Part shown: positions 18,065-26,941 of the stretch, piece after piece
Layout: each line of letters starts with the position of its first letter
Position numbering within the stretch: the first letter of the stretch is position 1
NCBI GenBank assembly: GCA_945897725.1
Contig: CAMDFR010000009.1
Span: 34,465-98,464, forward strand
DNA: 64,000 nt
Direction of reading: 5' to 3'
DNA from: Chitinophaga pinensis
GTDB taxonomy: Bacteria; Bacteroidota; Bacteroidia; Chitinophagales; CAMDFR01
Translations under genes and position numbers: made by a program
The notes under the pieces: model-generated
Databases searched by the model: none
Told to the model about the DNA's origin: nothing
What the model saw: only the letters and a program-made list of their open reading frames with translations

Positions 18065-19390
18065 ATGTTTGAAAACTTACAAGAACGATTAGAAAGCGCC
18101 ATTAAGACGCTGAAGGGACAGGGACAAATTACAGAAATAAATGTTGCTGCGACCATCAAAGAAATTAGAAGAGCCTTGGTAGATGCCGATGTAAACTACA
18201 AAATCGCAAAAGAATTTACGGATAAAGTAAAGGATGAAGCAACCGGTGCTAATGTTTTAAAGGCTGTGTCTCCAGGTCAGTTGATGGTAAAAATCGTGAA
18301 TGATGAACTTACCAAGTTGATGGGTGGTTCTGCTATCGAAATCAATCTCAAAGGCAGTCCTGTTGTTATTCTTATCGCAGGATTACAAGGTTCTGGTAAA
18401 ACTACTTTTACGCATAAATTAGCGCATTATCTAAAAACAAAAAAAGGCAGAGCCCCTTTGATGGTCGCCTGTGATATATACAGACCTGCAGCGATAGAAC
18501 AGTTGAAGGTATTGGGTGAAGCGATTGGTATTCCTGTGTATCATGAGGCAGATAATAAAAATGCCGTGCAGATTGCTAAAAACGCTATTGATTTTGCAAA
18601 GGTTCAAGGCTATAATACAGTGATTATAGATACTGCTGGTCGTCTTGCTATTGATGAGGAGATGATGAAAGAGATTGAACAAGTGAAGAAAGCGGTTCAA
18701 CCTTCGGAAACATTATTTGTAGTGGATTCTATGACGGGTCAAGATGCTGTGAATACCGCAAAGACCTTTAATGAAAGATTAGATTTTGATGGTGTTGTAT
18801 TAACCAAGATAGATGGTGATACTAGAGGTGGTGCTGCGTTGACGATCAAATATACAGTCAACAAGCCTATCAAGTTTGTGAGCATGGGTGAAAAGGTGGA
18901 CACATTGGATGTTTTTCACCCAGATAGGATGGCGCAAAGAATCTTGGGGATGGGCGATATTGTTTCATTTGTGGAGAAAGCACAAGAACATTTCGATGAA
19001 AAAAATGCGGCAGAACTTCAGAAAAAAATTAGTAAAAACCAATTTGATTTCAATGACTTTTTAGCTCAATTGAACCAAATAAAGAAAATGGGCAATGTGA
19101 AAGATTTGCTAGGAATGTTGCCGGGTGTTGGTAAAGCGATTAAGGATATTGATATTGATGATAAATCTTTCAGTAAAATAGAAGCCATCATTTTGTCGAT
19201 GACCTTAAAGGAAAGATCGAATCCAGACTTGATGAATGGCACACGTAGAAAACGATTGGCCTTAGGCAGTGGCAATAGCATTCAAGAGGTAAACAATTTC
19301 TTAAAGCAATTTGAGGATATGAAGAAGATGATGAAAACCATGCAAAAAATGCAAGGAAGTGGCAGAGGAATGAAATTGCCCTTTGGATAG
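18065..19390 (+). CDS. ffh: Signal recognition particle protein Ffh
   Basis: SRP54 GTPase that binds signal sequences on the ribosome with the SRP RNA and delivers them to FtsY. It has an N-terminal helical domain (1-85), then the G domain with GLQGSGKTTFTHKLA (106-120), DTAGRL (about 189-194) and TKIDGDTRGGAAL (about 247-259), then the methionine-rich M domain ending MKTMQKMQGSGRGMKLPFG. The 441-residue length is standard. It is expressed from its own promoter, divergent from the H1/START gene. No SRP RNA gene was recognised nearby. Confidence 0.96.
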   Translation: MFENLQERLESAIKTLKGQGQITEINVAATIKEIRRALVDADVNYKIAKEFTDKVKDEATGANVLKAVSPGQLMVKIVNDELTKLMGGSAIEINLKGSPVVILIAGLQGSGKTTFTHKLAHYLKTKKGRAPLMVACDIYRPAAIEQLKVLGEAIGIPVYHEADNKNAVQIAKNAIDFAKVQGYNTVIIDTAGRLAIDEEMMKEIEQVKKAVQPSETLFVVDSMTGQDAVNTAKTFNERLDFDGVVLTKIDGDTRGGAALTIKYTVNKPIKFVSMGEKVDTLDVFHPDRMAQRILGMGDIVSFVEKAQEHFDEKNAAELQKKISKNQFDFNDFLAQLNQIKKMGNVKDLLGMLPGVGKAIKDIDIDDKSFSKIEAIILSMTLKERSNPDLMNGTRRKRLALGSGNSIQEVNNFLKQFEDMKKMMKTMQKMQGSGRGMKLPFG

Positions 19391-19414
19391 GATACCATGT
19401 GAGGGAATGAAGCA

Positions 19415-19476
19415 AGTACCCTCTTCCTTTAGAGGTACTGCGGAATGCCCGACAGCGGCTTTATGGTTTTAAGCCG
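19415..19476 (+). other. Two adjacent hairpins in the spacer after ffh
   Basis: The 230-base spacer between ffh and the M23-like gene contains a 9-bp stem with one bulged C (AGTACC-C-TCT paired with AGAGGTACT, 19415-19439) and, 16 bases later, CGGCTT paired with AAGCCG (19456-19476). Neither is followed by a T run, so they are poor intrinsic terminators. They may belong to a leader RNA, an mRNA 3' structure or a small RNA. Confidence 0.35.
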
Positions 19477-19620
19477 GTGGCACACCCAAAAACAAATAGC
19501 AGCAAAAGCATTCAATTTGCGAACTTTATCGAATGTTTTTTATCTTGTGGCACAATAGTTGAATGTTCATTACCGATATTTGATACTAACATAAAATTTG
19601 ACCATCATCCAAAACAAGCT

Positions 19621-20109
19621 ATGAAAAAACTTTTTTTATTCCTCTTTATCCTATCTAGTGGTCTTTTTGTTGATGCACAAAAAAAAGATGATGCTGAAAT
19701 ACTTCGACTTAGCAAAGTTTTTGAAGCATTAAAGACAAAACTACCTTGCCCATTGGTTTCTTCAAGGATTGATTTCAAAACTCTATACCTAGATGAAAGC
19801 CGAAAACCCACTAGGGGCGTTGATTTGGTCTCTGATTCTTCGGCGGTAAAGAATCCATTGGAAGGCTATGTAACAGCGATTTTTCCTGATGAAGATAAAC
19901 TCAATAGCATTATTGTATGTCATGGAAATTATTTCTTAGTGTATTCTCATGTGTATAATGCATCTGTGAAACAAGGACAATCCTTAAAAGTCGGAGATAT
20001 GATTGGGGCAGCAGCAGCAGATAGCAAGGGCAAACCAAGGCTGCATCTTGAAATCTGGTTCAATGCCGATAAACTATGGCCACCAGATTGGTTGATTTGC
20101 GGCAAATAA
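19621..20109 (+). CDS. Exported M23/LytM-like protein with degenerate zinc site
   Basis: A small 162-residue protein starting at the ATG at 19621, chosen because it opens a clear signal peptide (MKKLFLFLFILSSGLFVDAQ); the longer frame from 19477 has no export signal at its start. The body matches the LytM fold of M23 endopeptidases: RGVDLVSDSSAVKNPLEGYV, then IIVCHGNYFLVYSHV, QGQSLKVGDMIG and PRLHLEIWF. Of the four usual active-site positions, the first histidine is threonine (TRGVD), the aspartate is kept, and the first histidine of HxH is arginine (RLH). Peptidase activity is therefore unlikely. It may be an activator like EnvC or NlpD, or a wall-binding protein. It is convergent with mutS2. 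Confidence 0.75.
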   Translation: MKKLFLFLFILSSGLFVDAQKKDDAEILRLSKVFEALKTKLPCPLVSSRIDFKTLYLDESRKPTRGVDLVSDSSAVKNPLEGYVTAIFPDEDKLNSIIVCHGNYFLVYSHVYNASVKQGQSLKVGDMIGAAAADSKGKPRLHLEIWFNADKLWPPDWLICGK

Positions 20110-20115
20110 TTTTAA

Positions 20116-22494
20116 CTAGTAAAATTTCATGATCGTGATGCCATCTCCGCCATATTCTTGGGGTGGATGATACATTTCTTTGATCTCTTTGTAGCCTTTA
20201 GCGCAGTTGCGTACAAGATCCCGCAAGGCACCTGAGCCTTTGCCATGTATGATTCTGATTTCAAGAAAATTTCCAATAATCGCTTTGTCCAAAAAGATTT
20301 CTATCAAAGGATAAGCTTGTTCTTTCATCATGCCACGGATATCTAATTCGTATTTCACTTCCTCTTTTTGTACTTCATGTTTAGGACTTTGTCCAATCAA
20401 TCTATTCTCATATTTCTTTTTATCGGCTAATTCTAAACGATCCACTGCAATCCAGGTTTTAAGGTGATCAAAAACAATCAAAGCCTTGTCCTTTTTCAAT
20501 TCCTCAATCATACCACTTTCCTTGGTATCAATGATCCTTACCACATCACCTTTCTTCAAAATAGACATAGGTTTTTTACGATTCAACTCTTCTTTGGTTT
20601 GATCGAGCATTTTGACAGCCTTACCTTTTTCTATCTGTACCTCTTTCAGAGCAGATAATGCTACAGACTCTTCTTCCTTTTTATTGACTTTTATTTCTTT
20701 GATTAGGCGGTTCAACTCAACCTCCATCTTGGTTTCGTGCTCATGCTTTTGGAGATAATATTCGTATTTCAGTTTCTTTTTTTGATATTCAATGTCTTTG
20801 TTTTGAAGTTCAAATTTCCTGATCAATTCTTTGAGACGCTTATCTTGCGATTCAATATCTAGCGCCACTTTTTTCAAATCTTTTCTTTCTGTCTCTACTT
20901 TATTTAACAACTCTTCATATCGAACTTTTTGATCGCCCACCAAACCCTTGGCATAAGCAATGAGAGCTGCAGGTAAGCCACTTTTTTCGGCAATGATAAA
21001 AGTGTAAGAACTGCCTGGTTTTCCAATTTGTAAACGATAGGTGGGTTTTAGATTTTCTTCATCAAAAACCATTGCCGCATTAACTATTCGTTTATTTTTT
21101 TCCGCAAATAACTTTAGGTTGCCATAGTGTGTATTAATCATACCCCTTGCCTGCACATGTAATAAATCTTTCAAAATAGCTTCTGCAATAGCCCCACCAA
21201 AAAGAGGATCTGTACCAGTACCAAACTCATCTATAAAGAAAATGGTTTTCCTATTGGCATATTGAATAAAATACTTCATGTATTGAAGCCTTGAACTGTA
21301 AGTACTCAGCTCATCTTCCAAAGATTGCGAATCACCTACATCTGCTAAGATTTGATGGAAGATACCAAGTTCAGAGCTCTTATCAGCTGGGATGTGCAGA
21401 CCACTTTGAAACATCAATTGCAACAAAGCAAATGTTTTCATGGCAACGGATTTCCCACCTGCATTGGGTCCACTAATCAGCACAATTTGTTGCTCGTCAT
21501 TCATCACCGCAGAATGCGCCACAGTTTCCTTATGAAGTCTGTCATTCATTAATTTTAGCAGTGGATGAAACCCTTGAACCATTTTGATATTTGGTTCTTT
21601 TAGCAAGCCAGGCGCCGTGGCATTTAAGGCGATAGAGAGTTTGGTTTTTGCATGCACAAAATCACAGGCTCCCATGATACTTCTATAAGAGACTATTTGG
21701 TCTAAGTAATTACGCAACTCGTTTGATAACTCCTTTAAGATTCTATAAATTTCTCTTTTCTCTGCGCGTTCAAACTCAAAGATTTCATTATTTAGGAAGA
21801 CCGTTTCTTCTGGTTCAATGAATGAGGTTTTTCCTGTATCAGATTCATCATGAATAATTCCTTTTACAGCTCTTTTATGTTCAGCAAAAACAGAGATAAC
21901 ACGGCGGCCATTTCGAATACTTTGTCCAGTATCGGTGACATAACCAGCTGTTTTCAATACTTGAGATACACGTCTGAACACACGATCCAGCTCCGTTATT
22001 TTTTGAGAAATTTCTTTTCTAATTTTTTGTAATTCAGGACTGGCGTCACTTTTAACCCTTCCTGTTTCGTCCAGTATTCGGCTGATAGCCAATTCCATGA
22101 ACTTTTCGTAGCGTTCGTCCAGTAATAATCCATGCAATTGAGGAGCGATCTCTCGATGTGTTTGCATAAAGGAAAAAAGCTCAGAGATAGCATTTAAAAA
22201 GGATCTTAGCCCATGTAATTCTTCTTCCGGCAATACATAATCGCTGATCTTAAGCATTGCTATGGCTTGTTGTATATCGCTAAAATCACGTGCAGGAAAA
22301 TGAAAACCAGAAGCTATTAATTCCTTCAATTCGGTGATTTGTTGGAGGGATGTTTCAATGGTAGCAAAGTCATCTGTAGGCGATAAATGATCAACCAATT
22401 CCCTCCCCATTGGAGAAATGCACTTCTCTGCCAAAAGAGATTTAATCTTGAGAAATTCTAATTTATCTAAAATATCTGATGGAAAAAGTTTCAT
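20116..22494 (-). CDS. mutS2: Endonuclease MutS2
   Basis: MutS-family ATPase with a C-terminal Smr nuclease domain; known members act on recombination intermediates or on collided ribosomes rather than in mismatch repair. The Walker A motif is ISGPNAGGKSVAMKTF, followed by FFIDEFGTGTDP (Walker B region) and NTHYGNLK. A coiled coil covers about residues 520-620. The last 85 residues are an Smr domain with LDIRGMMKEQA and IIHGKGSGALRD. MutS domain I is absent, as expected for MutS2. Length is 792 residues. It starts 40 bases after the antiporter stop on the same strand, so they may be cotranscribed. Confidence 0.93.
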   Translation of the reverse strand: MKLFPSDILDKLEFLKIKSLLAEKCISPMGRELVDHLSPTDDFATIETSLQQITELKELIASGFHFPARDFSDIQQAIAMLKISDYVLPEEELHGLRSFLNAISELFSFMQTHREIAPQLHGLLLDERYEKFMELAISRILDETGRVKSDASPELQKIRKEISQKITELDRVFRRVSQVLKTAGYVTDTGQSIRNGRRVISVFAEHKRAVKGIIHDESDTGKTSFIEPEETVFLNNEIFEFERAEKREIYRILKELSNELRNYLDQIVSYRSIMGACDFVHAKTKLSIALNATAPGLLKEPNIKMVQGFHPLLKLMNDRLHKETVAHSAVMNDEQQIVLISGPNAGGKSVAMKTFALLQLMFQSGLHIPADKSSELGIFHQILADVGDSQSLEDELSTYSSRLQYMKYFIQYANRKTIFFIDEFGTGTDPLFGGAIAEAILKDLLHVQARGMINTHYGNLKLFAEKNKRIVNAAMVFDEENLKPTYRLQIGKPGSSYTFIIAEKSGLPAALIAYAKGLVGDQKVRYEELLNKVETERKDLKKVALDIESQDKRLKELIRKFELQNKDIEYQKKKLKYEYYLQKHEHETKMEVELNRLIKEIKVNKKEEESVALSALKEVQIEKGKAVKMLDQTKEELNRKKPMSILKKGDVVRIIDTKESGMIEELKKDKALIVFDHLKTWIAVDRLELADKKKYENRLIGQSPKHEVQKEEVKYELDIRGMMKEQAYPLIEIFLDKAIIGNFLEIRIIHGKGSGALRDLVRNCAKGYKEIKEMYHPPQEYGGDGITIMKFY

Positions 22495-22534
22495 ATAAAA
22501 TTACTGGATAAGGCGAATGGTAAAGCGTTGCACC

Positions 22535-24694
22535 TTATTTTTTAAAAATGGAATTGAGGCGTTTAGAAATTTTTTGCAAACGCTTTATATTCGTGCTTAC
22601 ATATGTGGTGTCGATGTCATTTACCTGGATGATACTCGTTTCGAAGCTAGACTTTAATTGTTCTGGATAAACTAACATAAAATTACTTTCCTGAAATGAT
22701 TGAGCCAATTTTGTATGCCAAGTATTTAGGTCTTCATGATAAGAAATAGTTCCTTTTCTTGCGCTGACCACCACCATCAGATTTTCCTTGCTGTTGTTTT
22801 TTGCGAAGCTAGAAAAGTCCGTCCAGAAATCGAAAACATTATATTCTACCTCAGCTTCCGCGTTTAAGTAGGTAGCTTGTTGCTTCATAAAACTGATGGT
22901 AGAATCATGTGCATAAAGACAGAGTCTTGCGTTAATAGTGCTACTATAGAGGTATAATTTGAACAATATATGATTGAATCCTTTTTCATATTCGGCATGT
23001 TCTGGGAAAACGGCATATATCTGTTTGATGGCAATTGGAGGTGTATTGAGCTTACATACATAAATATTTTCCCAAACATACTCTTTAATGTTTTCCAAAA
23101 TACTTCCGAACAACAAATCGCTTGTAGAGGATTTATCCGACCAACCAATGATGACATCTGTGGCTTTGATTTCTTTTACAGCAGAGGAGATACCGGTAGC
23201 AATATTAAAATCTTGCCTTGTTAAAAACTTCACCTGCTCCTGCCCTATTCTTAAAAGTTTAGTCACCTTTTCAATCAACTTTTTGCTGGCTTCCATTTTT
23301 TGTTCGCCATCAATTGTATCATCGACTACAGTAAGCGGATAGAGAGGATATTTATTGTCTTTGCTTTTAATAAGATAAGCTGTTTCGAGCAGAAGTTCCA
23401 CTTTGTCATCTTTAGAAGTAGCGATTATTATTTTTTCTCTTTGGTTTTGTTGGTTATTGTTATCAGATTTTTTCTGCTCATTGATGACCATGGAGCGAGC
23501 CGCATGTTCAGTAACAAAAGAAGCTACCAAACAGGTTACCAGAATCAAGATGATGGTTCCATTTAGAATATTTTCGTCTAGAATTTTCAACTGATAACCT
23601 ATCAAGGCGACTGCCATGATGGCCGCTGCATGGGCATTGCTTAGTCCCCAAATGATACGTCTTTGATACTTGTCTAATTTGTAAATTTTCTGAACCACAA
23701 AAGCAGCCATCCACTTTACTGCAATAGCAACTATAGTCAATGTGGCGGCAAAAATCAATGCTGTATTCCCTTTAAAAAGAATGCGCACATCTACCAACAT
23801 ACCTACACTGATCAAAAAGAAAGGTATAAACAAGGCATTGCCGACAAATTCAATTTTATTCATCAGGTCAGACTGATGCGGAATGAGGCGATTCAGTGCT
23901 AAGCCAGCAAAGAAAGCTCCCACGATAGGTTCGATGCCTGCAAACTGCGATAAGGCAGCACAAAGAAAAACGGTTGCTAGCACAAAGACAAACTGAGACG
24001 TCTTCTCCCCTTCTATATTTTTAAAAAACCATTTTCCAACAATGGGAATAATACCAAAGACAACAATGCCAAACAAAACAAAAGAGATGAGCATTTTAGC
24101 CCAATACATGGGGGTTAACTCTCCTTTGATGGAGCTTGTAATGATGGCCAATAAAACCAATACAGCCGTGTCTGTTATAATGGTACCACCCACTGCGATT
24201 GTAACGGCAGGATTCTTTGTAACTCCCATCCTGCTTGCAATAGGATATGCCACCAATGTATGTGTAGAGAACATACTAGCCACCATTAAGGAAGCAATGG
24301 GAGATAAATGTAGAAAATACAAACACACTGGAAAGCCCACTATAAGAGGGATGAAGAAGGTAAGAGCGCCAAAGACAATGCTCTTATTTTTATTTTTGAT
24401 AGCGGCACTTAAGTCCAATTCTAGGCCTGCTAAGAACATGATATAAAGCAAACCAATTTTACCGAATAATTCAATTCTTTGATCCAGGGAAATGATGTTA
24501 AATCCGTTTGGACCAATGAAGACACCAGCAATGATAAGTCCTATGATGCTTGGTATTCTTAACTTTTTTAGCAAGACAGGAGCAAGTAAAATAATAAACA
24601 GAATAATAGAAAACAGCAGAATCGGATCGTTGATTGGAAGTTTAACAACCCCAAGATAAGTGCTGATGTTTTGTAGGATTAGTAGTGCTTTCAT
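22535..24694 (-). CDS. CPA2-family cation:proton antiporter with C-terminal USP-like region
   Basis: Monovalent cation/proton antiporter, 719 residues. About twelve transmembrane helices fill residues 20-410, including LLYIMFLAGLELDL and the GGTIITDTAVL and GIEPIVGAFFAGLALNRL segments that carry the ion-binding acidic residues of the KefB/NapA-type fold. Residues about 425-719 are soluble and resemble universal-stress-type domains, beginning KIIIATSKDDKVELLLETA. No TrkA-N (RCK) domain is seen. Na+ or K+ specificity cannot be told. It lies upstream of mutS2 on the minus strand. Confidence 0.87.
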   Translation of the reverse strand: MKALLILQNISTYLGVVKLPINDPILLFSIILFIILLAPVLLKKLRIPSIIGLIIAGVFIGPNGFNIISLDQRIELFGKIGLLYIMFLAGLELDLSAAIKNKNKSIVFGALTFFIPLIVGFPVCLYFLHLSPIASLMVASMFSTHTLVAYPIASRMGVTKNPAVTIAVGGTIITDTAVLVLLAIITSSIKGELTPMYWAKMLISFVLFGIVVFGIIPIVGKWFFKNIEGEKTSQFVFVLATVFLCAALSQFAGIEPIVGAFFAGLALNRLIPHQSDLMNKIEFVGNALFIPFFLISVGMLVDVRILFKGNTALIFAATLTIVAIAVKWMAAFVVQKIYKLDKYQRRIIWGLSNAHAAAIMAVALIGYQLKILDENILNGTIILILVTCLVASFVTEHAARSMVINEQKKSDNNNQQNQREKIIIATSKDDKVELLLETAYLIKSKDNKYPLYPLTVVDDTIDGEQKMEASKKLIEKVTKLLRIGQEQVKFLTRQDFNIATGISSAVKEIKATDVIIGWSDKSSTSDLLFGSILENIKEYVWENIYVCKLNTPPIAIKQIYAVFPEHAEYEKGFNHILFKLYLYSSTINARLCLYAHDSTISFMKQQATYLNAEAEVEYNVFDFWTDFSSFAKNNSKENLMVVVSARKGTISYHEDLNTWHTKLAQSFQESNFMLVYPEQLKSSFETSIIQVNDIDTTYVSTNIKRLQKISKRLNSIFKK

Positions 24695-24768
24695 TTACCT
24701 TGTAAAATTAGCATTTAATATTTGATAGCGTTCAATAAAATTGAGAGAATAATCAGTACTTTTATTGC

Positions 24769-25485
24769 ATGAAAATCGACATCAAGCATATTCTCCTCTT
24801 CGCTTTTATAGTTATTGGACTCTTTTCTTGTAAGCCTTCAGAAAGGGCAGAAAACATTAACCCGAAGGATTCTATGGCAATCAATGATTTAGGCACTATA
24901 ACGGAGCATAACGGCGCTTCCGATAGTTCGAATAAAATCTATGTAGATAGTGTGAAAGCCAGCATGCCAGCAATTGCGACAGCTAAGGGAACCAAAACCT
25001 ATTATGATAAAAATTATAATGTAAGTTTGATTTATCCCGATAATTGGACCCAGGAATATAATCAATATGTAGCCTTTAAAATCAATTCACCTCAAGAGAG
25101 TGAAAAAGATACCATGAAGGAAAATTTCTTTTATGCTGTGATCGATGAGAATCCACCTACCACCAAGGTGATTGCACAAGAACCTAAACCTGTTTTTCTG
25201 AGCATTGAACAAATGGCAAATAAAATGGAAAAAGAAATCAGTACAGAAAGTAGCAATAGAAAAAATTGTAAGATATTATCCAAGCAAAGGTTGATGCTCA
25301 ATGGGGTGCCTGCTTATGAATATATCAGTACAGGAATGATAAGAGGTGTGGCCATGAAATATAGAATTATGGCCATGAAATTGGGGACACGTCAATATTA
25401 TCTTTATTTTTCTGCTGAAGAAAATAAATTTGATGTGTATCAAACGGAAGCTGATATGATTTTTAGTTCCTTTCTTGTAAAGTAG
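24769..25485 (+). CDS. Hypothetical lipoprotein (PsbP/DcrB-like fold suspected)
   Basis: A 238-residue predicted lipoprotein with lipobox GLFSC (cysteine about residue 21). After a low-complexity linker (about 22-75), the body contains YDKNYNVSLIYPDNW, then GVPAYEYISTG and YYLYFSAEENKF...MIFSSFL. This order of segments recalls PsbP/DcrB/Mog1-like proteins, in which a wilted-peptide segment NVSLIYPDNW opens the fold. I do not recognise a specific family and assign no function. The photolyase gene follows by 40 bases, with a possible promoter overlapping this gene's stop codon. Confidence 0.7.
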   Translation: MKIDIKHILLFAFIVIGLFSCKPSERAENINPKDSMAINDLGTITEHNGASDSSNKIYVDSVKASMPAIATAKGTKTYYDKNYNVSLIYPDNWTQEYNQYVAFKINSPQESEKDTMKENFFYAVIDENPPTTKVIAQEPKPVFLSIEQMANKMEKEISTESSNRKNCKILSKQRLMLNGVPAYEYISTGMIRGVAMKYRIMAMKLGTRQYYLYFSAEENKFDVYQTEADMIFSSFLVK

Positions 25486-25490
25486 CTTTG
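25483..25490 (+). promoter_or_regulatory. Possible -7 element of the photolyase gene
   Basis: TAGCTTTG matches TANNTTTG and begins with the TAG stop codon of the upstream lipoprotein gene. A start near 25495 would give a leader of about 31 bases to the photolyase ATG at 25526. Confidence 0.35.
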
Positions 25491-25525
25491 ATAAACATTT
25501 CTATCCATTTTTTGTTTTAAATAAA

Positions 25526-26836
25526 ATGTCAAGTAAACTAAGCATCTTTTGGTTTCGTCGCGACCTACGTCTTTCCGACAATACCGCCTTATATCATGCA
25601 CTTAAATCTAAACAGAAAGTGCAATGCATCTTCATTTTTGACACCGACATCTTAGATAAGCTCGCAGATAAAAACGACAGACGCGTCAATTTTATTTATG
25701 ATACACTGATAGCTCTGGGGCAGGAGCTTGAAGCATTGGGCAGCAGCTTATGGGTGCTTTATGGCACACCCATCGAGACTTGGAAATCACTTTTAAAAAA
25801 AAATGAAATTGCTGAAGTGTTTGTCAATCATGATTATGAGCCCTATGCTTTGGAACGAGACAAAAAAATAAAAGAGCTTTTAGGAACAAAGCAGATAGCA
25901 TTCAATAGTTATAAAGATATTGTCATCTTCGAAAAGGATGAGGTGACAAAAGATGATGGATTGCCTTATACAGTGTTTACACCTTATAGCAAAAAATGGA
26001 AAGCCAAGCTAAACAATTTTTATCTACGTCCTTATCCGACCGAAAAATATACTGCTAACTTAAACAAGTCAGCACCTACCAAGGTCATAGAATTAGAGGA
26101 AATGGGCTTTGTAAAAAATGAGACATTCATTCCAGCGATGACTATTGACAAAAACCTCATTCAAAAATACGATACTACAAGAAATTATCCAGGGTTACTC
26201 GGTACTTCACGCCTTGGTTTATTTCTTCGATTCGGTACTATTTCTACTCGTGCACTCGCAAAACTTGCCTTAGATACGAATGAAACCTATCTAAATGAAT
26301 TGATTTGGAGAGATTTTTACCATCAAATATTGTATCACTTTCCGAATGTGGTGAAAGGAAGTTTCAAACCAGCTTATGATGGCATTCAATGGAGAAATAA
26401 CGAAACAGAGTTTCAAGCATGGTGTGATGGACAAACGGGCTATCCCATTGTAGATGCGGGCATGCGCGAATTGAATGCGACAGGGTTCATGCACAATAGA
26501 TCTAGAATGATTGTAGCGAGTTTTTTATGTAAACATTTATTGATAGACTGGCAATGGGGAGCGCAGTATTTTGCCCAAAAATTATTGGATTTTGATTTGG
26601 CAGCGAATAATGGAGGTTGGCAGTGGGCAGCAGGCTCAGGCACCGATGCCGCGCCCTATTTTAGGATTTTTAGCCCTAGCGAACAGACCAAAAAATTTGA
26701 CGCTCAGCTTACTTATATAAGAAAATGGGTGCCTGAATTCGAATCATTGCAATACGTTCAGCCAATCGTAAATCACCAATTGGCAAGAGAAAGATGCCTG
26801 AAGGTATATAAAGAAGCTTTGGAGAAAAGAATGTAA
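25526..26836 (+). CDS. phr: Cryptochrome/photolyase family protein (probable CPD photolyase)
   Basis: Blue-light, FAD-dependent repair of pyrimidine dimers. The N-terminal antenna domain begins IFWFRRDLRLSDNTAL (7-22). The C-terminal FAD/DNA domain includes ELIWRDFYHQILYHFPN, CDGQTGYPIVDAGMRELNAT and NGGWQWAAGSGTDAAPYFR, which are conserved in class I photolyases. Length, 436 residues, is normal for that class. The substitution pattern does not separate CPD photolyase from a bacterial cryptochrome with certainty, but the complete WQWA...GTDAAPYFR block favours repair activity. Confidence 0.88.
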   Translation: MSSKLSIFWFRRDLRLSDNTALYHALKSKQKVQCIFIFDTDILDKLADKNDRRVNFIYDTLIALGQELEALGSSLWVLYGTPIETWKSLLKKNEIAEVFVNHDYEPYALERDKKIKELLGTKQIAFNSYKDIVIFEKDEVTKDDGLPYTVFTPYSKKWKAKLNNFYLRPYPTEKYTANLNKSAPTKVIELEEMGFVKNETFIPAMTIDKNLIQKYDTTRNYPGLLGTSRLGLFLRFGTISTRALAKLALDTNETYLNELIWRDFYHQILYHFPNVVKGSFKPAYDGIQWRNNETEFQAWCDGQTGYPIVDAGMRELNATGFMHNRSRMIVASFLCKHLLIDWQWGAQYFAQKLLDFDLAANNGGWQWAAGSGTDAAPYFRIFSPSEQTKKFDAQLTYIRKWVPEFESLQYVQPIVNHQLARERCLKVYKEALEKRM

Positions 26837-26895
26837 TACTTATTGCTCCACGTAGAATGCTTTATAAATTCAAATCTCCATTGGAATAATTTCAA

Positions 26896-26903
26896 TACTT
26901 TTG
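26896..26903 (+). promoter_or_regulatory. -7 promoter element of the nucleoid-associated protein gene
   Basis: TACTTTTG matches TANNTTTG. It lies inside the longest open frame of the following gene, so the ATG at 26942 rather than an upstream start is the likely translation start; the predicted leader is about 34 bases. Confidence 0.5.
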
Positions 26904-26941
26904 AAACCTGTGACAATACAGATCCCACTAAAACAAAAATT

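Noticed and set aside
19391..19620. Could the spacer after ffh encode the SRP RNA (ffs)?
   Set aside because: The conserved GGAAGCAGCCAAGGCAG-like domain IV sequence is absent; only generic hairpins are seen.
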